Positions 16,456 through 24,782 of a stretch of DNA of 64,000 nucleotides are shown in pieces (the stretch's first letter is position 1; each line of letters starts with the position of its first letter). The stretch comes from Polaromonas sp. (lineage in GTDB: Bacteria; Pseudomonadota; Gammaproteobacteria; Burkholderiales; Burkholderiaceae_C): contig JAURWY010000018.1 in assembly GCA_030654695.1 (NCBI GenBank), positions 43,006 through 107,005 on the forward strand, read 5' to 3'. Both the position numbers and the translations under genes were made by a program. The notes beneath the pieces are model-generated. The model did no database searches. It saw only the letters and a program-made list of their open reading frames with translations, and was not told the DNA's origin.

Positions 16456-17810
16456 CACTCCGCTGTCGGAGTGACAGCCGGCGCCGGCTTGCCGCGAGCC
16501 GACCCAGCAATCATGTCGAAGCGAAACAGACGGCATTCAATCGGGCCATTCCACATCGGCACACGGCGCGATTCTTTCAACCGCATTTTGCTCGGCAGCT
16601 TCAAGTCAGGCGTGAGAATGTGGGCAGTCCAGCCGGCGTAGTTTTTCTTCCAATGCGCGGCCAGTTGCGGGAAGAAATCAGTCACCTCTTCGCCGCTGGC
16701 GGTCTGCGCTTGTTCGCGTCCGGGGTTGGCCGAGCGGTCACGCGACACTTGGGCCTCCGCCTCGCGTGCACTGGGCAGCGCACGGCCGAATTCATCAATG
16801 CCCTGACGCCGATCGTCACGCGCTTGCGTGCCCGAAATACCGGCCACACCGGCAACGTCAATACGCTCGCCATACGGCGGGTTGAGCAGCATCACGCCTG
16901 ACGGTGCGGGCGGCATGCGCTGCAAGGCGTCACCGCCGCGCAGCTGCACGGCATTGGCCACGCCAGCGCGTTCGGCATTGCGCTCGGCAAAGTCGACCAT
17001 CCGGAACGAGACGTCACTGCCGAAGACAGGCGCCATCGGTTCGGTGATGGCGTCCTCGGCTTGGTCCAGCAGACCGTCCCAAACGTGCGGCTGGAACGGC
17101 AGATATTTTTGAAAAGCAAAGCGACGGTTGATGCCCGGTGCAATATTGCAGGCGATTTGCGCGGCCTCAATGACGATCGTGCCCGAGCCGCAGCAGGGGT
17201 CGTACAGCGGCACGCCTTGTTCACACAAGCCGTCTTCGCCGCTCCAGCCACTGGCTGCCAACATGGCCGCTGCCAAGGTTTCTTTCAGCGGTGCATCGCC
17301 TTTGTCTTCACGCCAGCCCCGCTTGAACAGCGGCTCGCCCGAGGTGTCGATGTACACGGTCACGGTGTCGGTGGTCAGGTGCACATAAATCCGTACATCG
17401 GGCCAACGTGTGTCGACGTCCGGCCGGACATCGAACTTGCTGCGAAAGCGATCGGCCACCGCGTCTTTGATCTTCAAGGCCGCGAAGTTCAGGCTGGTCA
17501 GTGGGCTGTGCTGCGCCGTGACCTCAATCTTGAAGGTCTGCTTTGGCGTGAACCAAATTTCCCAAGCGACTTCGGCCGCGGCGTTGTACAAATCTTGCTC
17601 GTTCCGGTAAGGCTTGTGCTGCAACTCAATCAGAACGCGCTGCGCCAGGCGGCTGTGCAGGTTGAGCTGCTGCGCTTCACGCCACGAGCCTTGCAACTGC
17701 ACACCGGCCCGCCAAGAACGGCCCGCAATCCCTGTGATGCGATGCACTTCAGCCGCCAGCAGTTCTTCAACGCCCGCAGCACAGGGGAGAAATAGTTGGA
17801 GTTGATTCAT
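16455..17810 (-). CDS. rlmL: THUMP-domain 23S rRNA guanine methyltransferase (RlmL-like)
   Basis: 451-residue class I SAM-dependent RNA methyltransferase, equivalent to the N-terminal half of E. coli RlmL (m2G2445 of 23S rRNA). A THUMP domain (about 40-160) precedes the Rossmann methyltransferase domain with DPCCGSGT (204-211, SAM site) and LNPPYGER (309-316, catalytic NPPY). Residues about 318-376 are a charged, Gln/Arg/Ala-rich insertion after NPPY that looks disordered. The start MNQLQLFLP overlaps the rpoN stop as ATGA; a longer in-frame extension upstream lies inside rpoN and is rejected. Confidence 0.85.
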   Translation of the reverse strand: MNQLQLFLPCAAGVEELLAAEVHRITGIAGRSWRAGVQLQGSWREAQQLNLHSRLAQRVLIELQHKPYRNEQDLYNAAAEVAWEIWFTPKQTFKIEVTAQHSPLTSLNFAALKIKDAVADRFRSKFDVRPDVDTRWPDVRIYVHLTTDTVTVYIDTSGEPLFKRGWREDKGDAPLKETLAAAMLAASGWSGEDGLCEQGVPLYDPCCGSGTIVIEAAQIACNIAPGINRRFAFQKYLPFQPHVWDGLLDQAEDAITEPMAPVFGSDVSFRMVDFAERNAERAGVANAVQLRGGDALQRMPPAPSGVMLLNPPYGERIDVAGVAGISGTQARDDRRQGIDEFGRALPSAREAEAQVSRDRSANPGREQAQTASGEEVTDFFPQLAAHWKKNYAGWTAHILTPDLKLPSKMRLKESRRVPMWNGPIECRLFRFDMIAGSARGKPAPAVTPTAE

Positions 17811-19345
17811 AAGGTTTTTCTCAGATTGGCAGGTGCTATGCGCAACGCTTCGCGGTATTTCGCCACGGTGCGGCGGGCGCATTCGATGCCCTGCTCTTTC
17901 AGCATGTCAGAAATTTGGTTGTCGCTGAGGGGCTTGTTCAGATTCTCAGAAGCGACAAATTGCTTGATCAACGCACGCACCGCCGTGCTCGATGCGTTGC
18001 CGCCCGACTCGGTACCGAGCGCCGAGCCAAAGAAATATTTCAGCTCGAACGTGCCGTAGGGCGTGCTCATGTATTTGGCGGTGGTGACGCGTGAGATGGT
18101 CGACTCGTGCAGACCCAGCTCGTCAGCAATTTCTCGCAACACCAGCGGCCGCATGGCCAACTCGCCATGCATGAAGAAGTTTTTTTGCCGTTCAACAATC
18201 GCGGTCGAGACACGCAAAATCGTGTCAAAGCGCTGCTGAATGTTCTTGATGAACCAGCGTGCTTCTTGCAGACGTTGTTGCAAGGCCGCACCGCCCTGAC
18301 CCTTGTGTTGCTTCAGGGCATTGGCATAAATATCGTGCACGCGCAGCTTCGGCATGACTTCGCCGTTGAGTGAGACCTTGAAGCCGCGCCCGGACTTGAC
18401 GACCAGCACATCAGGCACCACCACGTTGCGTTCCACATTCACAAAGCGCCGGCCCGGTTTCGGATCCAGCCGGCCAATGACACCGATGGCCAGCTTGATG
18501 GCGGCTTCTGGAAATCCGCACAACAGCGTCAGGCGTTTGACGTCGCGCTTGGCCAGCAACTCCATCGGCTGCAGGCAAATCGCCATGGCCGCACGGACTT
18601 CTTCGGTGTTCTTGCAGTCAAGTAATTGCAGGCTCAGGCACTCACCTAGGTTGCGCGCGCCGACACCGGCTGGCTCCATGTGCTGCAAGAGATTGAGCGC
18701 CATGGCGAAGTCTTGCTCCAGCTCTTCCGCCTGCTCCAAGTCGTCCCCCGCCAGCCCTGCGGCCAGCGACGCCAGCGTGTCTTCAAGGTAGCCATCGTCG
18801 TTGAGCGACTCGATCAAAAAGTGCAGTGCGGCGCGGTCTTCATCAGACAAACGTAGGCCCAAGGACTGACGGTGCAAGTGGTCTTGCAGTGACTCTTGGC
18901 TGCGCGCCAGCTCGGATGCGTCAACGTCTTCGCTGTCGTCGGTGTTGTTCTTGCGGGCTGGCGCGTCGCTGCCCCACTCGCTGTCGTCAGGCGCCGACTC
19001 GACCGTGCCGTCACCCTCCCAGCTTTCTTCCAATTTGGGTTCGCTGCTCTCGGCTTCACTGCTGATCGACGCTTTGTCATCGGCGCTGCTGCTGGCAGCA
19101 CTGTCGCTGGCGGAATACTCGAAGTCGCGGATGTCTTGGCTGACGGGCGCATCGGCCTCGGCCAAGCCAAACTCTTCACGCGATGCGGCTTCTTCTGTGA
19201 CTTCTAAAAACGGATTTTCATCGAGCATCTGCTCGACTTCCTGGCTCAGCTCTAACGTGGAGAGTTGCAACAGACGAATCGACTGTTGCAACTGCGGCGT
19301 CAGCGCAAGATGTTGCGAGACGCGAAGGGACAAGCCTTGTTTCAT
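17807..19345 (-). CDS. rpoN: RNA polymerase sigma-54 factor RpoN
   Basis: 512-residue sigma-54. Region I (MKQGLSLRVSQHLALTPQLQ) is Gln/Leu-rich as expected and starts the protein; region II is acidic and long (about 60-140). The core-binding and DNA-binding domains follow, ending with the RpoN box ARRTVAKYREAL near the C-terminus. It sits directly after lptB, a conserved adjacency. The usual downstream hibernation factor and ptsN genes are replaced here by rlmL and a PIN-domain gene. Stop overlaps the rlmL start (ATGA). Confidence 0.96.
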   Translation of the reverse strand: MKQGLSLRVSQHLALTPQLQQSIRLLQLSTLELSQEVEQMLDENPFLEVTEEAASREEFGLAEADAPVSQDIRDFEYSASDSAASSSADDKASISSEAESSEPKLEESWEGDGTVESAPDDSEWGSDAPARKNNTDDSEDVDASELARSQESLQDHLHRQSLGLRLSDEDRAALHFLIESLNDDGYLEDTLASLAAGLAGDDLEQAEELEQDFAMALNLLQHMEPAGVGARNLGECLSLQLLDCKNTEEVRAAMAICLQPMELLAKRDVKRLTLLCGFPEAAIKLAIGVIGRLDPKPGRRFVNVERNVVVPDVLVVKSGRGFKVSLNGEVMPKLRVHDIYANALKQHKGQGGAALQQRLQEARWFIKNIQQRFDTILRVSTAIVERQKNFFMHGELAMRPLVLREIADELGLHESTISRVTTAKYMSTPYGTFELKYFFGSALGTESGGNASSTAVRALIKQFVASENLNKPLSDNQISDMLKEQGIECARRTVAKYREALRIAPANLRKTL

Positions 19346-19346
19346 G

Positions 19347-20117
19347 TCACATCTTGAAATGCTCGCCGAGATAAACCCGGCGCACATCTGCGTTGTTGAC
19401 GATTTCGGATGGCGTCCCCATGGCCAGTACATGGCCCTCGCTGATGATGTAAGCGTGGTCGCAAATGCCCAGCGTTTCGCGCACGTTATGGTCGGTGATG
19501 AGTACGCCGATACCGCGCGCCTTCAAAAACCCGATGATGCGCTGAATTTCAATCACGGCGATTGGATCGATACCAGCGAAGGGTTCGTCCAACAAGATGA
19601 AGCGTGGCTGCGTAGCGAGCGCGCGTGCGATTTCAACGCGGCGACGCTCACCGCCAGACAATGCCGGTGCTGGTGAATCGCGCAAATGCTCGACCCGCAA
19701 CTCTTGCAGCAAGCTGTCGGTGCGCTGGCGAATCTCGGCTTCGCCAAGCGGTTTGCCAGCATCGTCGACTTGCAGCTCCAGCACGGCGCGCACATTTTGC
19801 TCAACCGTGAGTTTGCGAAAGATCGAGGCTTCTTGCGGTAAATAGCTCAGACCGAGTCGGGCGCGCCGGTGAATCGGCATGCGCTCGACGGCTTGACCGT
19901 CGATGCTGATCTGACCGGCGTCAGCCCGCACCAAGCCAACGATCATGTAGAAAGATGTTGTCTTGCCGGCGCCGTTCGGGCCCAGCAGACCGACCACTTC
20001 GCCGCTTTGCACGGCGAGCGAAACGTCCTTGACGACCTTGCGGCTGCCGTATGATTTTTGCAGTCCCTGCGCGACGAGGCGGCTGGGCGTGGGGGCTTGC
20101 TTGGGGGCCAGATCCAT
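19347..20117 (-). CDS. lptB: Lipopolysaccharide export ATPase LptB
   Basis: Cytoplasmic ATPase that drives LPS extraction by LptFG. 256 residues from the ATG at 20117: Walker A GPNGAGKT (46-53), ABC signature [15 protein letters not shown], Walker [13 protein letters not shown] and H-loop [10 protein letters not shown], all typical of LptB. A GTG 27 bases upstream in frame would overlap lptA and is possible. It follows lptA by 10 bp and precedes rpoN by one base. Confidence 0.95.
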   Translation of the reverse strand: MDLAPKQAPTPSRLVAQGLQKSYGSRKVVKDVSLAVQSGEVVGLLGPNGAGKTTSFYMIVGLVRADAGQISIDGQAVERMPIHRRARLGLSYLPQEASIFRKLTVEQNVRAVLELQVDDAGKPLGEAEIRQRTDSLLQELRVEHLRDSPAPALSGGERRRVEIARALATQPRFILLDEPFAGIDPIAVIEIQRIIGFLKARGIGVLITDHNVRETLGICDHAYIISEGHVLAMGTPSEIVNNADVRRVYLGEHFKM

Positions 20118-20127
20118 CAGGAAATTC

Positions 20128-20763
20128 TTATTTTTTGTCGACACTCAGCGTGGTGCTGGATCGAAGGCTGGGGGATGGGATGGCGTTGGCAGGCGCGACC
20201 GGAGCGGCTCCCGCCGCAGCGGGTGCCGGGGCGCGCGGCGCCAGCAAGGCGCGCACACGCCCGCTCGGATTAGATGGCGTGCGGACGGGCTGGGTACTGC
20301 CATCGACCGTGAAGACATCGGTGGTGTTCTCGTAGCGGATCAGTTCGCCATTCGATTCATCGGCCAACTTGCCACCCACGTAGCGACGGAGCACGGCTTT
20401 GCGAATGAACTTGACGTTGTCCGCTTGGCTGTCGTACTCAATGCGTTCGCCTTCGCCTTCGATGACCTCATCGACACCGTCGCGCTTGCTGCGGTAGTAA
20501 GCCAGTTTGCCCGGCTCGGCGATGACCACGGCCTGCTGATAGCCCTTCGCGTCTTGAAATACGTCGACGCGGGCACCCCGAATCAAGATGGTGCCTTTGG
20601 TGATGATCACATTGCCGGTAAAAACGCTGCTCTGCTTGAGATCGTCATAGCGCAGCGCATCGGACTCGGCGTTCATCGGCTTGTCACGGTCGGCTTTTTC
20701 GGCCACGGCCGGAAGTGCTGTCAGCATGGCCAACGTCAACAGCAGTGAAAAGGAGTAGTTCAT
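20128..20763 (-). CDS. lptA: Periplasmic LPS bridge protein LptA
   Basis: 211-residue periplasmic protein forming the LPS bridge between membranes. Signal peptide [21 protein letters not shown], then an OstA-like beta-jellyroll: [34 protein letters not shown] and [20 protein letters not shown]. The C-terminus (about 160-211) is an Ala/Pro-rich extension beyond the fold. No lptC or kdsC lies upstream; instead a terminator and dsbA. An in-frame upstream extension to 20871 would run through that terminator, so it is rejected. Confidence 0.9.
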   Translation of the reverse strand: MNYSFSLLLTLAMLTALPAVAEKADRDKPMNAESDALRYDDLKQSSVFTGNVIITKGTILIRGARVDVFQDAKGYQQAVVIAEPGKLAYYRSKRDGVDEVIEGEGERIEYDSQADNVKFIRKAVLRRYVGGKLADESNGELIRYENTTDVFTVDGSTQPVRTPSNPSGRVRALLAPRAPAPAAAGAAPVAPANAIPSPSLRSSTTLSVDKK

Positions 20764-20838
20764 AAGGGCACGAATCTTGCTGTGTATTAATTGTTGATTG
20801 TAGCCAGCACACGCCCCCAGAGAGGGTCTCGCCCATAT

Positions 20839-20868
20839 AAAAAGCCGCCTGTTACAAGGCGGCTTTTT
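20839..20868. terminator. Bidirectional-looking intrinsic terminator between dsbA and lptA
   Basis: GCCGCC (20844-20849) pairs with GGCGGC (20858-20863) across an 8-base loop. The stem is preceded by AAAAA and followed by TTTTT, giving a U-tract on both strands and an 11-bp stem if the A/T ends pair. It lies 22 bp after the dsbA stop on the minus strand, so it most likely ends the argS-SPOR-dsbA transcript and separates it from the lptA operon. Confidence 0.85.
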
Positions 20869-20889
20869 CATGGCTGAGTTGATCTCGCT

Positions 20890-21549
20890 TTATTTGCGCT
20901 TGCGGGCCAGCGTGATCAGATGGTCGGTGACGGACAGCGCCCGCTCCATGGTGCCGGCCAAAGTGCCCGAGGTGTAATAACGGCCGGCCACGCCCAGTGA
21001 AGGCACGCCGTCGACCTTGAAGGCGTCTTGCAACTGGGTCGCTTTGCGGGCTTTCATGTTGACCGGAAACGAGTTGTACAGCTCGCTGAATTTGGCTTTG
21101 TTCAGACCTTGCTTTTCAGCCCAAGCGATCACCAAATCGGCGGTGTTGAGCGCCTGCTTTTCAACGTGGATGGCGTAAAAGACTTTTTTGTGCAGGGCAT
21201 CGACTTTGTCCAAGGCTTCCAGCACGTAATACAGGCGCTGCTGTGGCTCGAAATCAGGCCGAAATGACACGGGAACGCGTCGTATCACGACATCTTTGGG
21301 GGCTTTTTTTGCCCATACTTCGAACTGTGGTTCAAAGACATTGCAGTGTGGGCAGCTGTACCAAAAGAACTCCACCACTTCAACTTGGTTGGCAGCAGCG
21401 TCGACCGGCGCCGGCTTGTCCAGCTGCAAGTAATCGATGCCCTCGGTGAGTGGCTTGCCTTGGGCTTGCGCCGTCAGCGGCAGTGCGGCCGTTAAACCTG
21501 CCAAGGTGGCGGCGGACAAGGCGGCTTGTGAAAATTCACGACGTTGCAT
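20890..21549 (-). CDS. dsbA: Thiol:disulfide interchange protein DsbA
   Basis: 219-residue periplasmic oxidoreductase that introduces disulfide bonds into exported proteins, including T2SS substrates. Thioredoxin fold with active site CPHC (Cys66-Cys69, in FFWYSCPHCN) and the cis-proline loop VDGVPSLGVAG; helical insertion between. The signal peptide MQRREFSQAALSAATLAG carries a twin-Arg-like RREF start. A TTG codon upstream of the ATG is ignored. Gap of about 30 bp to the SPOR gene; ends before a strong terminator. Confidence 0.93.
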   Translation of the reverse strand: MQRREFSQAALSAATLAGLTAALPLTAQAQGKPLTEGIDYLQLDKPAPVDAAANQVEVVEFFWYSCPHCNVFEPQFEVWAKKAPKDVVIRRVPVSFRPDFEPQQRLYYVLEALDKVDALHKKVFYAIHVEKQALNTADLVIAWAEKQGLNKAKFSELYNSFPVNMKARKATQLQDAFKVDGVPSLGVAGRYYTSGTLAGTMERALSVTDHLITLARKRK

Positions 21550-21575
21550 CAATGTGTAATCCTTAATGAATGGGG

Positions 21576-22196
21576 TTATTTTTGAACGCGCACCAGCGCG
21601 GCTTCAATGCCGCTGCTGTCGAGCTTGATCTTGGCTTTGTCAGCGTCCTCTTTTTTGTCGAACGGGCCGAGGCGCACGCGGTAGACCACGCGACCCGACT
21701 GCTCACGTTCGCTGATGCGGGCCATCAAGCCCATCAACACCAGTTTGGCACGTTGTTGTTCGGCGTCTTCAGAGGTTCGAAAAGCACCGGCCTGCACAAA
21801 ATAATTAAATGGGTCTGCGCTGGCGGCCGGCGCGGCCGGCGGCGCAGCGGGCTGTGCCGGAGAGGACAAAGCAGGCAGTGACAACGGCGGCGGGGCGGCG
21901 TCTACCTTGGCTCTGGCCAAGTCGCCCAACGGATCAGCTGACGGGGCGGCGGTAACCGGTGCAGCGTCGGCGGGCTGAGGTTTGCCCGCAGGCTTGTTGG
22001 CCAAACCTGTGTTGGGGTCCCAGTCGCGGTTTTTCTGCGCCTCGGCAGCTTCATTTTCAACCGCGCGAGGTGGCGTTTTGTTCATGAAGGGCATCGGCAC
22101 CTTGGTGATGTAGACAGCCACAGCCAAAGCTGCGCCCAGCCCAAGCAGGGCGCCCATGATGAAACCCAAAAGGGTTCCGCCGAGTTGCTTTTTCAT
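21576..22196 (-). CDS. SPOR-domain membrane protein
   Basis: 206-residue protein: short cytoplasmic N-terminus, one transmembrane helix (GTLLGFIMGALLGLGAALAV), a long Pro/Ala-rich linker (about 45-130) and a C-terminal SPOR domain (NYFVQAGAFRTSEDAEQQRA...VYRVRLGPF) that binds denuded septal peptidoglycan. The layout matches FtsN/DamX-like septal proteins; a precise name cannot be given. A GTG at 22211 would overlap the argS stop; the ATG at 22196 is preferred. Confidence 0.82.
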   Translation of the reverse strand: MKKQLGGTLLGFIMGALLGLGAALAVAVYITKVPMPFMNKTPPRAVENEAAEAQKNRDWDPNTGLANKPAGKPQPADAAPVTAAPSADPLGDLARAKVDAAPPPLSLPALSSPAQPAAPPAAPAASADPFNYFVQAGAFRTSEDAEQQRAKLVLMGLMARISEREQSGRVVYRVRLGPFDKKEDADKAKIKLDSSGIEAALVRVQK

Positions 22197-22207
22197 AGTC
22201 AGTTTCT

Positions 22208-23962
22208 TCACATTTTGGCCGGTGCGCTCACGCCCAGCACGAGCAAACCATTGTGCAGCACTTGCCGCGTCGCCGCCACCAACGCCAGCCGCGCCAGCTT
22301 GACATCTTCGTCGTCCACCAAGATTCGCTCGGCGTCGTAGTAGCTGTGGTAATTGGCGGCCAATTCGCGCAGGTAAAAGGCCACGTCATGCGGCGCAAAA
22401 CCGCTGGCCGCGTTGCTCAGCATGTCGGGGTATTTGGCCAGCAGCAGCATCAAAGACTGAGCCTGCGGGCTGTCCAGCGGAGAGACGTCGACGCTGCGCA
22501 ACTCGTCAGCAATCGCCAACACGCGCTCGGCCCTGAACTGCTGCTCGTCTTGTCCGCTCGGCAGCTGGCTCTTGATGTCTTCATCGTCCAGCCCCGCATG
22601 CCGCAGCAGCACCGAGCAAATGCGCGCGTGGGCATATTGCACGTAGTAGACCGGGTTTTCGTTGTTCTTGGCCAGCGCCAAATCAATGTCAAAGACGTAT
22701 TCGGTGTCAGGCTTGCGGCTGAGCAAAAAGAAACGCACAGCGTCCTTGCTGGTCCACTCAATCAAGTCGCGCAGCGTGACGTAACTGCCGGCGCGTTTGG
22801 AGATTTTCACTTCCTCGCCATGACGAACCACGCGCACCATGGTGTGCAGCACGTAGTCGGGGTAGTTGGCCGGGATGCCGGCACCCGCCGCTTGCAGACC
22901 GGCGCGCACGCGGGCAATCGTCCCGTGGTGGTCCATGCCCTGGATGTTGATGGCGCGGGTGTAACCCCGCTCCCATTTGGCCAGGTGGTAGGCGACGTCG
23001 GGCACAAAGTAGGTGTAGCTACCGTCGCTCTTTTTCATGACACGGTCTTTGTCGTCACCGTAGTCGGTCGACTTGAGCCACAGCGCGCCATCCAGCTCGT
23101 AGGTTTTGCCGGCTTCTTTCAGCTTGCCGACGGTCTGCTCAACCCGGCCCGAGCTGTACAAGCTGGACTCCAAGTAATAGTTGTTGAAGCTGACCGAAAA
23201 GGCTTTCAGGTCTAAGTCCTGCTCGTGGCGCAGGTAGGCCACAGCAAACTGGCGAATCGCGTCGAGGTCGTCGATGTCGCCTGACGCGGTGTATTCGCGG
23301 TCGTCGGAACGGACGGTTTTTTGGGCGATGAAATCACGCGCAAAGTCGTCGATGTAGTCGCCGTTGTAGGCCGGGTCTGGCCACAGTGCGTCACCCGGTT
23401 TGAGGCCTTTGGCGCGCGCTTGCGTGCTGGTGGCCAGCGTGTGGATTTGCACGCCCGCATCGTTGTAATAAAACTCTCGGTAAACGTCCCAGCCTTGGGT
23501 CGCGTACAGATTGCAAATCGCGTCGCCCAAGGCCGCTTGCCGACCATGGCCGACATGCAATGGCCCAGTCGGGTTGGCCGAGACAAACTCGACGATCATG
23601 CGCGGCTGAACGTCTGGGTGCTGTTGGCCGTAGGCGCTGCCGCTGCGCAGCACTTCGCGCACGGTTTCCTGCTTGGCCGAAGGCTTGAGCCGGATGTTCA
23701 GAAAACCCGGCCCGGCGATTTCAATCGCGTCAACCCAGCGTTCAAAAGCCGGCGCCCGCAGCAACACGGTGCGCAGGTTTTCGGCCACTTGACGCGGATT
23801 GAGCTTGAGGGGTTTGGCCAGTTGCATGGCAGCCGTGCAGGCCAAATCGCCATGGGCCGCCACTTTGGGGGACTCAAAAGCGGCTTTGTCGCCGGCACCG
23901 AGGGAGAGTTCTTCCAGCCCGGCAGCCAAAGCTGCGAGCAAGTCTTTTTTAATCGATAGCAT
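22208..23962 (-). CDS. argS: Arginyl-tRNA synthetase
   Basis: 584-residue class I aminoacyl-tRNA synthetase that charges tRNA-Arg. N-terminal Add-1 domain, HIGH-like motif [14 protein letters not shown] (about 137-150, preceded by VSANPTGPL), a degenerate KMSKS loop [13 protein letters not shown], and the C-terminal DALR anticodon-binding domain ([19 protein letters not shown]). Full length. First gene of a leftward block with the SPOR gene and dsbA; a 69-bp gap separates its start from the HepT gene end. Confidence 0.97.
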   Translation of the reverse strand: MLSIKKDLLAALAAGLEELSLGAGDKAAFESPKVAAHGDLACTAAMQLAKPLKLNPRQVAENLRTVLLRAPAFERWVDAIEIAGPGFLNIRLKPSAKQETVREVLRSGSAYGQQHPDVQPRMIVEFVSANPTGPLHVGHGRQAALGDAICNLYATQGWDVYREFYYNDAGVQIHTLATSTQARAKGLKPGDALWPDPAYNGDYIDDFARDFIAQKTVRSDDREYTASGDIDDLDAIRQFAVAYLRHEQDLDLKAFSVSFNNYYLESSLYSSGRVEQTVGKLKEAGKTYELDGALWLKSTDYGDDKDRVMKKSDGSYTYFVPDVAYHLAKWERGYTRAINIQGMDHHGTIARVRAGLQAAGAGIPANYPDYVLHTMVRVVRHGEEVKISKRAGSYVTLRDLIEWTSKDAVRFFLLSRKPDTEYVFDIDLALAKNNENPVYYVQYAHARICSVLLRHAGLDDEDIKSQLPSGQDEQQFRAERVLAIADELRSVDVSPLDSPQAQSLMLLLAKYPDMLSNAASGFAPHDVAFYLRELAANYHSYYDAERILVDDEDVKLARLALVAATRQVLHNGLLVLGVSAPAKM

Positions 23963-24031
23963 CCGCTGATTTTACGGTGAAGGCCGCCCCATCAAGGGTA
24001 GACCATTTAGACGGGATGAGGGCGAAGTTGC

Positions 24032-24388
24032 TCAGGAATGAATCAGTGCAGCAATTTGAGTGCGCAAGCCGGGCAAGTCGGCATGAATGGTGGTCCAAAC
24101 CACCTCAAAATCAATTTTGAAATAACCGTGGGCAAGTGCATTGCGCATTTCATAGGCGAAATTGAGCGGAACCTCTGGATGCTGGAGGGCAAAATCCGGG
24201 TGGTATTTTTTCATGTTGTTCGACGCCTCACCAATCACTTCGAAGTTGCGAATAACGGCGTCCTGTGTTTTCTCGTCTTGCAAAAATCCGGCTTCCGCCA
24301 TGCCTTCCACGTAGCGATGAACACGGTCAATAGCCAGAACAATGTGCCCGAGATACTCAGGCAACCTCAGGATGTCAGACTTGCTCAT
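24032..24388 (-). CDS. hepT: HepT-type RNase toxin
   Basis: 118-residue HEPN-domain protein. The active-site motif RX4HXY is exact: Arg82-NALA-His87-Gly-Tyr89, within YEMRNALAHGYF. In characterised HepT proteins this motif cuts tRNA, and the Tyr is the site where the partner adds AMP to silence it. Its ATG overlaps the stop of the nucleotidyltransferase gene (ATGA), the canonical pairing. Activity is inferred from the family. Confidence 0.88.
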   Translation of the reverse strand: MSKSDILRLPEYLGHIVLAIDRVHRYVEGMAEAGFLQDEKTQDAVIRNFEVIGEASNNMKKYHPDFALQHPEVPLNFAYEMRNALAHGYFKIDFEVVWTTIHADLPGLRTQIAALIHS

Positions 24389-24675
24389 ATTGGCATTGCA
24401 TCTTGCAAGACAAGCGACTTGAAATGATCAGGAATGGCGCGCGGCGTCAAGACATCGACCGGGATGCCCAACAATTGCTTGAGTTCGTAGCGGATGGCAC
24501 CAATGTCCATCATCGTCGTGTCTTCGGTCGGGTCGACCAGCAGGTCGAGATCGCTGCCCTCGGTATCGTTGCCGTGAACCACAGAGCCAAAAACTCGGAC
24601 GTTAGTGACCCGGTGGCTCAAGGCAATGCGGCGAATAGCTTCGCGATGGGTTTGCAGGGCGACGGAAGGCAACAT
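24385..24675 (-). CDS. mntA: MntA-type nucleotidyltransferase antitoxin
   Basis: 96-residue minimal nucleotidyltransferase with the exact GSX10DXD motif: Gly30-Ser31 then ten residues to Asp42-Leu-Asp44 (GSVVHGNDTEGSDLDLLVD). Proteins of this type neutralise HepT by polyAMPylation of its active-site tyrosine. It precedes and overlaps hepT, the usual antitoxin-first order. No inverted repeat operator was obvious in the 107 bp upstream apart from the hairpin after ggpS. Confidence 0.88.
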   Translation of the reverse strand: MLPSVALQTHREAIRRIALSHRVTNVRVFGSVVHGNDTEGSDLDLLVDPTEDTTMMDIGAIRYELKQLLGIPVDVLTPRAIPDHFKSLVLQDAMPI

Positions 24676-24757
24676 GGACAGCTCCTAGGAATGCGCGGTG
24701 TGCTGACCGCTGGTCACTGCATGGATATTAACAAGGTCAATACCAAGACGCAGTCCA

Positions 24758-24780
24758 CGCAGAGCCCAACAGGGCCTGCG
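24758..24780 (-). terminator. Hairpin just after the ggpS stop
   Basis: A 9-bp GC-rich stem with one bulged base and a 4-base loop (arms 24758-24767 and 24772-24780) begins two bases after the ggpS stop codon. No U-tract follows on the minus strand, so it may protect the mRNA end or act as a weak terminator between ggpS and mntA. Confidence 0.42.
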
Positions 24781-24782
24781 CC

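Noticed and set aside
16039..17810. Calling the PIN gene and its neighbour a toxin-antitoxin pair
   Set aside because: The overlapping neighbour is a THUMP-domain methyltransferase, not an antitoxin, and no small DNA-binding partner gene is nearby.
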